DNA of 64,000 nucleotides from Lagopus muta (taxonomy: Eukaryota; Chordata; Aves; Galliformes; Phasianidae): contig NC_064443.1 in NCBI RefSeq assembly GCF_023343835.1, positions 13,020,001 to 13,084,000 on the forward strand. Reading direction: 5' to 3'. The position numbers and the translations under genes were made by a program. How positions within the stretch are numbered: position 1 is the stretch's first letter; every line of letters begins with the position of its first letter. Shown piece after piece: positions 43,871 through 62,829 of the stretch. The notes beneath the pieces are model-generated. The model saw nothing but the letters and a program-made list of their open reading frames with translations, was not told the DNA's origin and did not search any database.

Positions 43871-45039
43871 TCGTCATGTAAGTCCACCCCATTCATAAAT
43901 CCCCATTTCTGCAATGCCCTTCGAGGCTTTCATTGTGGCTGCCTTGCAATACAAGGAACCAGCTATTCAAAGCAGCTATGGGGATTTTTGACTGTTAGTG
44001 CCAGATTTCTTTTTTAAAGGGAAGTTTAGAACTTGCGTTCTTGACAAGTTGGGAACTAAACTAGGTTAGGCTATATTTCTGATGAAAAAAAAAAAACAAC
44101 CAAAACCATAGTTTATAGCTCATTAGCTATTGACATATTTTTCCACCCCACTGTCATATAAAGAGGTCATTAAGAAGTTATGTTTTCCATCCTCTGCTCC
44201 CACAACACTGAACAACTGACAGTACCTGCAGCTTAACAAAAATGTTCTTGTTCTTTGCTTTCTGTCTACAAATGACATATGCAGTGGTTCACATACGACA
44301 AAGTTCAATTTGTGCCCATTCTTTATGGAATTCATAAAATGCTACCATGCTACCAAAAAAAATAAAAAGGGAGAGATTGCTGCCATTAAGGATAACTGGT
44401 GTAGCTCAGTAGAACGTGGAAATGGCGTTCCAAGTAAAATGAAGATTTTATGGACTATTTATCCCGCATGCTGTAGTAAGGAGGGAAAAGAGAAGAAACT
44501 GAGGAATCACAAGGAAAACCTGATCAGCAGTGGGACAGGTTCCTGCTGAAGTCTTGTCATAGAAAAAGAGAATGTTTGCATTGGGAAAATGAACTCTTTT
44601 AGAAACCACCTGCACCGTCAGTGCGCTTAAATTTGTCAGACAACAGTGGGGAAAAAAATGAAGAAAACGGGAGTTGTATTGAACAGCCATATGGTATTTG
44701 ACATACAGTTTCCTGGCTCGTGTTTTCTGCAAGGGCAAAACACAAACAGTGGGTTAATTGTGCCCCTTAAAGAAATGTGTTTTAACGGAAGTCTGAAGGA
44801 ATCAGCCTCAGTAGCGCTCAGAGGCTTAGAACGCAAAGCCCAAACCATCGCCAAACGCGCAGGAGAAACTCCCACACACCCACACCCTGAGGCGCCTCCA
44901 CGCCTTCTGAGGGGTAACGGTCACTGCGCGAGACGCCTCTCTGCCCGCCCCCGGTTCTGATTGGCTCTTGCTTCCTCCCATCCCTCCAATCACAGCTGAG
45001 GGGGCAGGCCTGAGCGCGGAGGCGCGATGCGGCCATAGC

Positions 45040-45120
45040 GAGCTGGTGGTTAAGCCCCGCCCTTCCGGCCGTCTCCATGGTAGCCAGCAGGGGGGAGGCG
45101 GCGGCGTCGCGGAGGCCACG
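45040..45120 (+). other. Probable 5' non-coding exon of C3orf14
   Basis: The exon end is supported by a strong donor, GCCACG followed by GTGAGAG at 45121, inside the CpG island. The start is a guess, because no transcription start can be read from the sequence. The exon would splice to the acceptor TTTAAGACAG at 46270. A 44-base open segment from ATG at 45077 runs to the exon end. Confidence 0.4.
45071..45084. promoter_or_regulatory. RFX X-box-like site
   Basis: GTCTCCATGGTAGC matches the symmetrical X-box GTTGCCATGGCAAC at 10 of 14 positions, including the central CCATGG. RFX factors drive ciliary and some ubiquitous genes. Binding is inferred, not shown. The same ATG would be an upstream start codon if transcription begins to its left. 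Confidence 0.4.
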
Positions 45121-45695
45121 GTGAGAGGTGGCTTTGCTTTTGCGAGCCGCAAAGGCTGAAGGTAAACTAGGTTTTTTAGGAAGAGAGCACGGAGGTGATG
45201 GGGACCTCCTGAGGGGAAAGGGAAGCGCTGGAAACAGAGCGGAAGGGCGGGGAGTCTGCTGGGTGAGGTAGAACGCATCAGTTTCTGCCGAAGTCACGTG
45301 TGTCCTGCTTCAGAGTTAGGAGTGGTCTCGGACGTGCCCTCATAGGTGTTCTGACTGCCTGGCGTTTTATTTCTCCCGCCTTTCATGTGACAGTGTATGG
45401 TGTTGAGGCTGATTTCTAGGACAGTAATGCGCTTCTGAGGTGGAAAGGATTAATTGACTGCAAAACGCCTCCAAGCTTCTGAGTAGTGCTGGGGGCCGCG
45501 ATGTGGGCAGTGGGCACCTGATCCCACCACAGCTAAAAGAACCCCAGAGCCATCAAGGTGTGCACGTAACCCCCTGTTCAGTTATCTCCTGTTACTTTAC
45601 TGAAGAGCTAATTCTTTCAAAGGCCCGAAGTTTAGGCTGGTTCACTGAATTCAGTTGTTAAATCATGCCTGTATTTACCTGTGTATCTGCAACCT

Positions 45696-45770
45696 CATGT
45701 AGGGAACCTGCTTTAGGAGGGGGGTTGGAATCGATGGTCCTCCAAGGTCCCTTTCATTCTGTGATATTTC
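45696..45770 (+). mobile_element. CR1 3' tail, forward strand
   Basis: GGGAACCTGCTTTAGGAGGG is followed by 'gttggaatcgatggtcctcc' and then 'aaggtcccttt' and TTCTGTGAT. This is the forward form of the CR1 3' end, in the first intron of C3orf14. Confidence 0.85.
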
Positions 45771-45892
45771 ACAGGAGGCGCTTTGAGGCATAGTGTGAAC
45801 TCCAATTGCAACTTTGTACTCGTAGTACCACCATGAAGCCCGAAATCACTGCTGTGAACAGTGATACACAAACTATGTGAGCACATGACAGA

Positions 45893-45940
45893 GTCATAGA
45901 ATCCTTAGAGTTGGAAGGGACCTCTGAGGGCCTTTGTGTG
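45893..45940 (-). mobile_element. Very short CR1 3' tail, reverse strand
   Basis: TCATAGAATCCTTAGAGTTG followed by GAAGGGACCTCTGAGGGC is the CR1 3' terminus in reverse. It lies about 120 bases from a forward copy, making an imperfect inverted pair. Confidence 0.8.
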
Positions 45941-46297
45941 TGTGGCTGTAAGCAGGTGACGTTTGAGAAAGCTTTATGAAATCTGAAGGTTGGAAGTCAA
46001 ATTTTAGTTCCCAAGTAGAAATGTTAGAATTCAATAAGGTTTTCCTAATGTGTATTGTAGACACTTGTGGTGTGTGTGTTTGTGTTCAAACCACGATGTA
46101 ACAATGTCTTATGCTATTAAAATTTATAAGCTAGTTTTATTTACATGGCTGATAAATTATATAAATATAATGCATGCAACTGTTAACTTGGAATGCTTTG
46201 ATACTGAAAAGCAAGCGTTTGTGCATGCCTTTGGAGGACTCTAATTTCACTTGGTTTTGCTTTAAGACAGTGACAAAACCTGGACAAGCAACAGAAG

Positions 46298-54767
<8,470 letters not shown>

Positions 54768-54858
54768 TTTTGTTTTGTAACTCTGGTTTGAGCAGACAAT
54801 ATCTTCCACGTTATAGAATGTAATATTATGCCATTAAATGGTAATGTAAATTGTTTGA
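54768..54858 (+). other. C3orf14: C3orf14 3'UTR (short form)
   Basis: It runs from the stop to about 20 bases beyond ATTAAA at 54833-54838, which has T/G-rich sequence downstream. Longer forms could use AATAAA at 55820-55825 or 58797-58802. Confidence 0.5.
54833..54838 (+). terminator. C3orf14: Proximal poly(A) signal candidate of C3orf14
   Basis: ATTAAA, the commonest variant hexamer, lies 66 bases after the stop codon with GTAATGTAAATTGTTTGAG downstream. Confidence 0.5.
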
Positions 54859-54859
54859 G

Positions 54860-57800
54860 ATGAAAATGAACTGTACTGGATAATTTGTTTCTGTTGTCTC
54901 CGCGTGTAAAACTTCAGTTTGAATGGTGGCGTCTGCTTTTGGAGAGCTTAGACTAGAATTCCTCACAATGAGAGAAGCAGTGCTGCTGAAGGGGGCTTTT
55001 TGGATCAAAAGCCCACCAAGGTGATCACTGCTTCAATATAAGAAGAGTCTTAGGTTATTTGCAATCCTCTGCTTTTCTGTGTAAGTGTGATAACTAAAGA
55101 TATGTTCATACATAATCTTTCTACACTGTATTCATCTGTGTTGCATGCACATGTCTGTGGATGAAGCAGAAAGGAAGAATTTGCCATTAGTGGGAAGGGC
55201 AGGCACTTTGCATCAGTCCTGATTCAGCAGCAGTGATCTGTGTGAAAACATTCATGATAGCGGATGTGGGAGAACACCTTGAATTTGCATATCTTGCTTT
55301 CCCTGATTGTTGTTGTTTTTGGCATTGCCACTTCTATTGCTTCTGCACCTCTCTCCTTTAACTGCTGCTGCTTTTCCCAGCCTCGTGCTATCTAACGTGT
55401 GAGTAAAGACAAGAAAATACAAACAAATCCATAGGAACTTTCTGCTGCTCCTAGGCTTAATGCTATTTTCTTTATGGTGGCATCCTATAAGTGAGGTCTT
55501 TAACTTAAGCATGAGGAATTTGATAGGAGCAAGTAGGAAGGTTGCCTGCAGCAGCTGTCATACAACCAAGCACATAGAAGCTGCAGAGATTCTTTCTCAG
55601 CCACTGAGCTGTTCCTCCACATCTTCTTTCAGAGTTCATTGGAAAAGACTTCTAGATTTGTGACTTGGCCTGAAGAAATTTCACCCTTCCTATGTGAAGG
55701 ATGCTTTAAAGAAAGAAAGGAAGGGAGAACCTGGGTTGGAGTCGATATATTGCTAAAATTTAATCTTATATGCTGCAATGTTCTTCTGACTGGGACAACA
55801 GCCCCTGATCTGGAACAGGAATAAAAGAAGTTGACTTCTGCCAGAGCCTGGGGATTTGGAAAAATTGTAATTACTAATTTTTGCTGATCTGTTAATGAAC
55901 TGATCAATGCATCTCCGTGTTACTTAGAGATACAGATATTTTTTGTGCTAGACTAGGGAAGTACTTTTATTGAAACTCAGTTTCTAGCAGCATTATTGAT
56001 AAATACGTGAATTGGCTCAGACCTGTGGACTGAAGAACACGTGTTCTGTCCATTAAACATAGCTGAGATATTCACAGGTTGATTAGCTGTTGGTGGGGAG
56101 TTTGTAGTTCAGTCTGAACTAGAGAATGGACTTCTGGCTGGGAGCTCTAGGAAGCCTGGCTGAACGTGAAGGACCAGTATCCATGAGTGCTCCTTCCTGA
56201 AATTAGGCAATCAGTTTTGTCTGGATTTCAATTAGCCAAAGTATCATTTGCACACAGGAGAAAAAAAAAGAGTAAAACTTCAGTTTTAAAGATGTTGTAT
56301 ATTTTCAGTGGGAATGCTAGGAGTTCATTTAAAACTTTTTCTTTTAAAGTGTCCATTAAACTGATAAGTTTTTACAGAAACTGCCATCTTAGAAATATCC
56401 TGTTGAGTGGGTGTTGGTGTTTGTAACAATAACGTTGTTTTCATAATATGTGATGGCAGATTAGCACGCTTCTCTGCAGTGTTGTTAACAGTTGTAATTA
56501 AGGAATAAACAGTAAAGGGTGTCAGTCCGATGACAATTTCATCTATAGTGTCACAATACAAAATGTCACAAAATATTAGAACTGTTATATAACTACAAAA
56601 ATATCAAATTAGGCTTTCATCTTACTAGCAGAGAGCTTAAAAAAACCTGGCAGAGAGACCATTGCAATTTTATACCTACTCAGTGTTCTGTCACAAAGAC
56701 AACTTGGTAATATTTTCTTCTGTGAGATCGCAACGTGGTTCTCAGTCTGATTTGGTGGGAATGTGTGTGGATCTTCGAATCATTGAGCTCCAATTTAAAA
56801 ACGCAAATAATTGGAATCAGTTGAACATACAGGAGGGGAAAAGCAATTACATGCAGTGCCCCTCTCCCACAAAAGGAGTGGGCGAGCTGTTGCTAACAAA
56901 GGCTAGGGCTCATCCTGGTCTTTGCATGGAAAGGGAAATCGGTTAAACTAAAATCTGGGCCCCTAAGTACTTTATACGTGTGAATAATCTGGGTCTTTAT
57001 CTCTTTGGACTCCGCCTAAACGCTGGGACACAATGCAGATGCTCACCATTTCCTTGCTGCTTTCGGTTTCTGGTGGAAGGAAGGCAGTGTGTACTGTGAG
57101 GAAAGAGCAGCCAGAGAGAAAAGGGCTCTGTGCCGTTGTTTAACTGCTGTAAAAATAAAGACAAAAGCAATTCCCTTGGTAACAAACATAGTTTGAACTG
57201 TCAGGTATTATTAGATACTTCATTAGATACTTGGATGCTGTCTTTCTGATTTTTTTTTTCCCCCTCTTTTATCAGGCTAAGAGGTGAAGATTAAAATTTG
57301 TCATCTTTTCAGAAAAGGAAATTACATTTTTTTCTGTGCTGTAGCTTCAGGACAGCTAGCAGATAGAATGTTATATAGGAACAGGTCCAGAAAATTGATT
57401 AGAATAAAAATAGAGAGGAAACTTTTAAAGTAGGAATGTGTATAGGCGTCTTCTCTGGCTGACAGGGGCCTTTTTGTTGGCCTGTGGTCTGGAAGGTGGA
57501 AATGCAGTCATGTATGAGCTAAACAGCAAAGCAGTAGGTGCAAGGAGGCACGTAGCAGGGCTGCTAGGGTAGAAGGCAGGTGTGTCCTGATGTGTCACAG
57601 AGCTTGGGGCAAGCAGTGGCAGAGCACATGACGTTATGGTATCTCTTGTTATACCTGGTGCCATTTCTGTGTGGCTGAGCTGGCTTGCCACCTGCCTTTG
57701 GGTAGATCCACATTGGGAAAGCACTCCTGTAATAGCTTACGTGTATTTAGATAAAAACCAAAACTAGAACTATGCATTGATCTATACTGCCATGATGTAA

Positions 57801-59620
57801 TACTGGCATTAAATGAGATCTTGAATGAGTATTCTTCTGTCTCAATGTCGATGCTTCAAGAAGATGAATTTTGTGTAGTCATCCCACTGTCTCATCCCAG
57901 GCTTTTTATCCGTTCTGGGGTAAAGGGCTTTTTTTACTCTGAAAGTAACCTGTTACTCTGCATTCTTGATGTGCTGCTTGCCCCTTTGTGCTAAAGCATA
58001 TGTATGCATAAGCTGCAGTGGTCCTGCTTCTTGCTTCTTCTGCTTTCCTGGTGGGTCAGAGAACACAAGGGAGAGAAAAGCAGGAGAGAAAACAAATGGT
58101 TTTGCCTGTTTGTAAGTTAATGATCAAGAATCTTATAAGAAGAAACAATTTTGGGGGTTTGTGGATGGATGAGTAAGCACAGGACTAGCCTAGAAGCACA
58201 GCCTGCTCACCCATTTTGTCACCTCTATCCTCACATTCCCAAGGATTTCATTGTCTCAGCCATTCTGGCAGTGGGGGCAGTAGCAGAGAGCATGTAAGTT
58301 TTCCCTGGGATAGGAAGTTTCTTATTCCACTGAGTCCTTCTCAAGCTTATTGGTTTCATTTGAGGGTGTATATGAGATAACAGAAGGGCTTGGATACATG
58401 ATACTTGTCGCTGTGGTTCCCCTCGGTTATATTTCTGCAGGTCACGTTTTCATAGAAGTTGGGAGCCAGGCTCTAGGCAGAGCTGATAGTTCCACCTATT
58501 TCATTCACATTGTGCAGCCAGGGTTATAGGTGCTCACTTTGAGCTTGCTGATAGTGAAAAATAAGGGAAAAAAAATGGAATGCAGTTTTAGAGGGTTATG
58601 TCTGAAAGAAAACATTACTTACTCCATAATGCTAAGTTTCATAATATTTTAATAGTTGTGTTCAGATACAACTTGACCTTAAATATCACCCCAAATGCAA
58701 GCTGTTTTAACATATTTGTAATGCTCAAATCGTCATTACTGCAATATTCTGTTTGCTTGAGGATTATAATCCACTGATACAATATGATACAGTTTAAATA
58801 AAGCTTTCATCTTGTATTCACAGCCTGGTGGATTTTGGTGTTGTATCGCATGGACAAACCATGTGTAAGTCGGTGCCTGCTGTAGCTGATGTGCACTGAG
58901 TCTGCAGGTGATGGATGCTTTGCTTAGGTGTGCTGCTTATTATCCTTCATTTTCCTTTGAGACCCATCAGAAATGTTTATCTGCTGAATGAAGATTAGAA
59001 TCTCAGAAGTTTGTTGATGAAAAGTCAAAATGTAATAAATCCAGGGTAGGTTTTATGCTCTCTATCGCTTCATAGTAAGCATGTGCTTAATTACTTCAAA
59101 TATGTGATTATTTGCAAGATGTGGATAAATTTTAAGCTCTTACAAAGGAAATAGGTGGAAAAAATAAGTTTTGTAGGTTCCCCTGCAGTAAATAGCGTGG
59201 TTTAACTTGGGAATTTGCTGCTGCTTTTAAACGTAGCTGAAATGGCTCTTAAAAATGCCTGAACTGTGTCCACTGTGTGTGTGCATATGTATCCCTGCAA
59301 TTGCATCTTTTTCATTTGAGTTACTTTGCATACGTTTGTCATTGCTGCATACAAATAGGAAGTATGATCGCTTCTTCCCATAAGTTTTATCACTAGTGAT
59401 GATGATCTTAAAAATAAATGTGTGGTGTTCTTTCTCCTCTCAGTCGTATCACCTACCAGCAAGCCCTAATAGGCTGCAGAATAGTGTGAGACGGTATTTA
59501 CATCACACTTTTGAAACAGATTCAAGCAGAGCCAGCTGCCGTAAGATTATTTTACAAATATATTGCAAATTAATAAAAGGAAAAATTCGGTGTCCTTTAG
59601 TAAATTGCAGTCTCCTTGCC
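54860..59620. other. Spacer downstream of C3orf14
   Basis: No gene is recognised. The stretch is AT-rich with short chance open frames and T-runs near 57250. AATAAA hexamers lie at 55820-55825 and 58797-58802. The stretch 59380-59600 is dense in AT-rich homeodomain-like words and could be a conserved non-coding element, but this is a guess from composition. Confidence 0.6.
58797..58802 (+). terminator. Orphan poly(A) signal candidate
   Basis: AATAAA is followed by 'gctttcatcttg' and then the GT-rich 'ggtggattttggtgttgt', a well-formed poly(A) site layout with no gene assigned. It could end a long C3orf14 3'UTR or an unannotated transcript. Confidence 0.35.
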
Positions 59621-59754
59621 TAATGCCTAGCTGGAAGCGGCAGTAATTAGTACCTGCCTCACAGAGGGGCTGGAAACGTCGTTTCGGTTTCCAGCCTTGT
59701 GTTTCTTTACCCGTTTAGTTTGTGTGCGTCCCCAGTAGCTTCGTGGCTGGTGCT

Positions 59755-60150
59755 CTAACTTGCTTAACAGAAGCTCCGGAGGACGGCGCCGTGGCAGCCC
59801 TGCACCCGCAGCTTCGTCCCGGTGTGCGCGGGGTGCCCACATCGCTGGGCACGGAGCTGCTCGGGGTGCGGGAAGCCCAAGCTTAGAAAAGGAAGAAAAG
59901 AGAGGAGAGAAATAGCATTCCTCTGCCGTTTTCCAGTTTGAAATGGGTAGAAAGCCCAACCTGGAGCACGGACGGGCGCGGTGCGTCGTAGCGGGGCACT
60001 CGGGCTGCGCACCGGCGGAGCAGCGCGCCGCAAAGCGTGCCCGAAGCGTGGGGCTGCGGCGCCGGCATCCCCGAGGCGGCTCGGGGCGGCTGCTGTGATC
60101 CCGGTAACAGCCGTAGTGAGAGCCGTGACGGTGGAAGCCACGTCCGCAAA
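59755..60150. promoter_or_regulatory. CpG island 1 of the distal cluster
   Basis: Rich in CpG (for example GCGCACCGGCGGAGCAGCGC near 60010) within AT-rich surroundings. Overlapping open frames on both strands are a by-product of GC richness. No exon is recognised. By synteny it lies in the downstream flank of FEZF2. Confidence 0.6.
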
Positions 60151-60370
60151 TCTGCAAGGGAGAGCTTTGCATGGGAACAGACGATGTCAGCCCCCCGTCT
60201 GCTGTGAGCGGTGTTCGGGATGAGCTGAAACAACTTCAGCTGCTTTACCCCATTGCTCGGGCGTTCCTTTTTATTTAGTTTATGGGCACGATTGGCTTTT
60301 CCCTCCATAATCAGCTTTCTTTTGCTGGATTCATTCAGTTATGCGCTAATCCAATGTTGGTAACATCTCA

Positions 60371-60389
60371 ATTCATTAACGTAATGAAT
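60371..60389. promoter_or_regulatory. Palindromic homeodomain-like double site
   Basis: ATTCATTA, 3 bases (ACG), then TAATGAAT is a perfect 8+8 inverted repeat containing ATTA and TAAT cores. It fits a paired homeodomain binding site. Function is inferred. Confidence 0.45.
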
Positions 60390-60599
60390 CAGAAGGAAGA
60401 GGCTGGTTATAAATCAGAAAGCTTCTATTTATGTGCAATAGCTTGGCAACTGACAGCACTGAGGAAGACGGTAGAAGGAGTAAGAGACAGATAATGGGAC
60501 GTGGTTACGCGGTTGCAGCAGGGTTCAGGTGCTCTCTGTGTGATCCAAAACGCCTGCTTGCTTTACACGACAAACGTACCCAACTGGGGACACATTCAG

Positions 60600-60850
60600 C
60601 TACTGCGGGCTCGGTCCTTCCGAGCGGCTGTTAGCGCTTCGCTCCGTGGGATTTAGGGGCCGGGCTGTGCCTCCCGTGTGGGGACGGGGCTCGGGGAAGG
60701 ACCGGCAGAGGTGGGGCTGCGGTTGCTGCCCCACGGGTGACCGTGTGACCCTGCGCGGGCACGGCGAGGTGCTGAGTCCCTGCCCGCAGATCACTTCGAA
60801 CATTTCTCGCTGCCGCAGCGTCGGGCAAACACAGAAGACGGCAGAATCGC
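60600..60850. promoter_or_regulatory. CpG island 2 of the distal cluster
   Basis: A short CpG-rich block (for example GGGGACGGGGCTCGGGGAAG at about 60682). No exon or promoter consensus is evident. Confidence 0.5.
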
Positions 60851-61379
60851 CGTAGTTGTAGGAAAAGTTTTGCGCTGTTTGGGATTTATCAGCTTGATTC
60901 TGAACTTCGGGCCCGTTTTCTTTGCTCCCATCCTTACTGGGGACAATTAGGCATCCCCAGAACAAGACATGCTGTAAAGCAGTTCAAAGCAGATCTTACA
61001 GAACGCTCTCTCAGTACCTGCACGTGTTTCCCCAGCCACAGGTGCAGAAGAGAGTAGAGGGAATCGCAGCTGTTTGGTTTCTCTTTTTTTATTCCTACTT
61101 AAGGACACGTGCTGGGTTCACCTTTCCGTGATTAAATCAGTTAAGCACGTGTGAGCCATAAGCATGCGAATGGGAGTAATACCCGGGCAGGGTTGGTCAC
61201 CTGGAGAATCAGAGCGAATAGCAGCAACAGCTAAGGGGGTAAGTGAGGGGCTTTTCTCTTTATGAAATGAGTCTGTGGTGGTACTTTGCCTGTGGGGTGG
61301 CTTCACCCCAAATAACTAGATCGAGCAGATGAATGACACGAGGTAAAACCAGCCGCAGTGTGAGATCTGCTACGCGGGT

Positions 61380-62110
61380 CGGGAGCCCTCGGGAGAGGGC
61401 GTGGGGTGAGCGTGTCACTCCCAGCCTGTCCTCACTGCCGCGGTGTTCGTGGCACTGTGCCTGTGGAGTTCCAGAGCCTACCTATCCCTCCCCCCGGAGA
61501 AAAGGGGGGTAGCTGAAGTCCTCGAGGTGCAAATCTGAAGAGAGAGAGAGATGTTAAGGAGCGGGTTCTGAGCACGCCGTCGGGGAAAGAGGTGCCCTGG
61601 GAGGTGGTGGGGACCCTCGTGGTTGACACGCGGGAGTCGCTCTCTCGAAGCTCCGCCGTCTTACTTAAAAATGGTAGAAATGCTGCTCCGTGCGGCTTAA
61701 AGCAGGATGGCAGAGCTCGGCCGGCACCTGGGCGCCCGCAGGGATCGGCAGGCTGGGCAAGGCATGTGTCAATTCAGCCGTCGTGTTGACTTAAGCGAAA
61801 GCGCTAAGCCATTCCTAAACCTAAGTCAATACAGACTTAAGCCAAAATTGTTATTATCGAGCTCTAATCTGATTTAAGAGCCTCCGAACGAACCGTGTTT
61901 ACACGGGAGGAGAAGAGGCGCGGGGCCCCCGGGTGCTTCGGGGATACCGGCACCCTCGGGAAGGACCGGGACAGCATCCTGCACCGTGCCCGGCCCGGCC
62001 AGGCTGCGAGAGCAGCGCTTCGGCCGTGGCGAGTCTGCCCGGGCTGTGCCGAAGCCTGGCTGTGCCGAGGTCGGGCAGCCCCTCTCTCTGGGACATGGAT
62101 GTGCCAGAGC
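61380..62110. promoter_or_regulatory. CpG-rich block 3 of the distal cluster
   Basis: Two CpG-rich parts (about 61380-61760 and 61885-62110) are separated by an AT-rich stretch in which GACTTAAGC occurs twice (61788-61796 and 61834-61842). Open frames on both strands have the composition of CpG islands, not of a known protein. Confidence 0.55.
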
Positions 62111-62199
62111 GGTTTTTTTTTTCCTGTCCCGATGGGGCAGTTGAGCCCTCCACTCCACCCCCCAGTGGGGGCCTTTCTTTTCTTCCCCACCAGCTTTGA

Positions 62200-62820
62200 G
62201 CAGCCCTGTTTCAGATTGGCCTTTTTATGTTTGATATAAAGAATAGTTGTTGGCCAATTCCATCTTTTCATCGCTGCTCTCCAGGCCCGGGTCCAAGCGG
62301 CTTGTCAGATGCTCATTAACTCCCCCTTTGGCTCTTTCCAGTGTGTCTCCTAAGCTCATTGTGCCAAGAACTAGCGCTTCTTTCTCTTTACACGGCTCCC
62401 TTTCTCTGCTCCATCAGGGAGACAAATTACTTTCCAAAAGGGATCGCCAGGGATGGTTTAATGAGAATTTCTCTAGGGCTGGCCGTGGAAATCAATGTAG
62501 TTAACATTCGGTGCACTTAATTGGACTTTTCTCTTCTGCCTCCTTCAAAAAAACTCTGAAGCTATCCTGTTAATCTCTCATTTGTAATCAATTGTGTTGA
62601 CTAAACAAAAGTCTAGGTCGTCCTTTCTTCCTGTCCCAGACAATCCTTTGTTGCCTCTAAATGCCTCATTCTTGAGTGCTCCTGGTCTTGTAGATGGGTT
62701 CGATTGTTGACAGTTCATTATTGCGCTTTTGTCCATTTAATCTCCCTCGCTGTGTTTTGCATGTGCATGCCTTAATGAGCTCCGTTGGCAATTAACATGT
62801 TTCTAGCAGCAAACTGGTTG
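62200..62820. promoter_or_regulatory. Candidate conserved non-coding enhancer-like block
   Basis: An AT-rich island between CpG-rich blocks, with closely spaced sites: CCAAT near 62255, TGTAATCAATTGTGTTGAC near 62584, a convergent SOX-like pair in GACAATCCTTTGTTGCC near 62640, CTTAATGAG near 62770 and GGCAATTAACATG near 62788. This is typical of developmental enhancers, but conservation is not tested. Confidence 0.35.
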
Positions 62821-62829
62821 CTCAGACGT

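Larger units (their letters stand above)
27850..44800. other. Spacer between PTPRG and C3orf14
   Basis: I recognise no protein gene in this 17 kb. Open frames are short, lack homology I can recognise, and overlap on both strands. Contents: an isolated splice-flanked 51-bp open segment (29687-29737), a T-rich stretch near 31680-31710, a short CA run near 37267-37280, the (GGAAAA)n tract (40111-40347), a poly-G run (43590-43620) and a CR1 tail (about 43764-43870). AT-rich stretches such as 34580-34830 and 41680-42200 could be conserved non-coding elements, but this cannot be judged from one sequence. Confidence 0.7.
44815..45310. promoter_or_regulatory. CpG-rich promoter of C3orf14
   Basis: GC content and CpG density rise sharply over about 500 bp between AT-rich flanks. 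Within it lie a GC box-like CTGCCCGCCCCCGG (44941-44954), an inverted CCAAT box ATTGG (44960-44964), a CCAAT box (44986-44990) and an RFX X-box-like site (45071-45084). There is no TATA box. It lies 1.2-1.5 kb before the first coding exon of C3orf14. CpG-island promoters are often bidirectional, but I see no gene to the left on the minus strand. Confidence 0.8.

Noticed and set aside
44818-45297. 159- and 150-codon minus-strand frames
   Set aside because: They coincide with the C3orf14 CpG promoter and overlap each other in different frames.
59627-60172. 181-codon minus-strand frame
   Set aside because: It overlaps other long frames in a CpG-rich block and has no recognisable domain or splice context.
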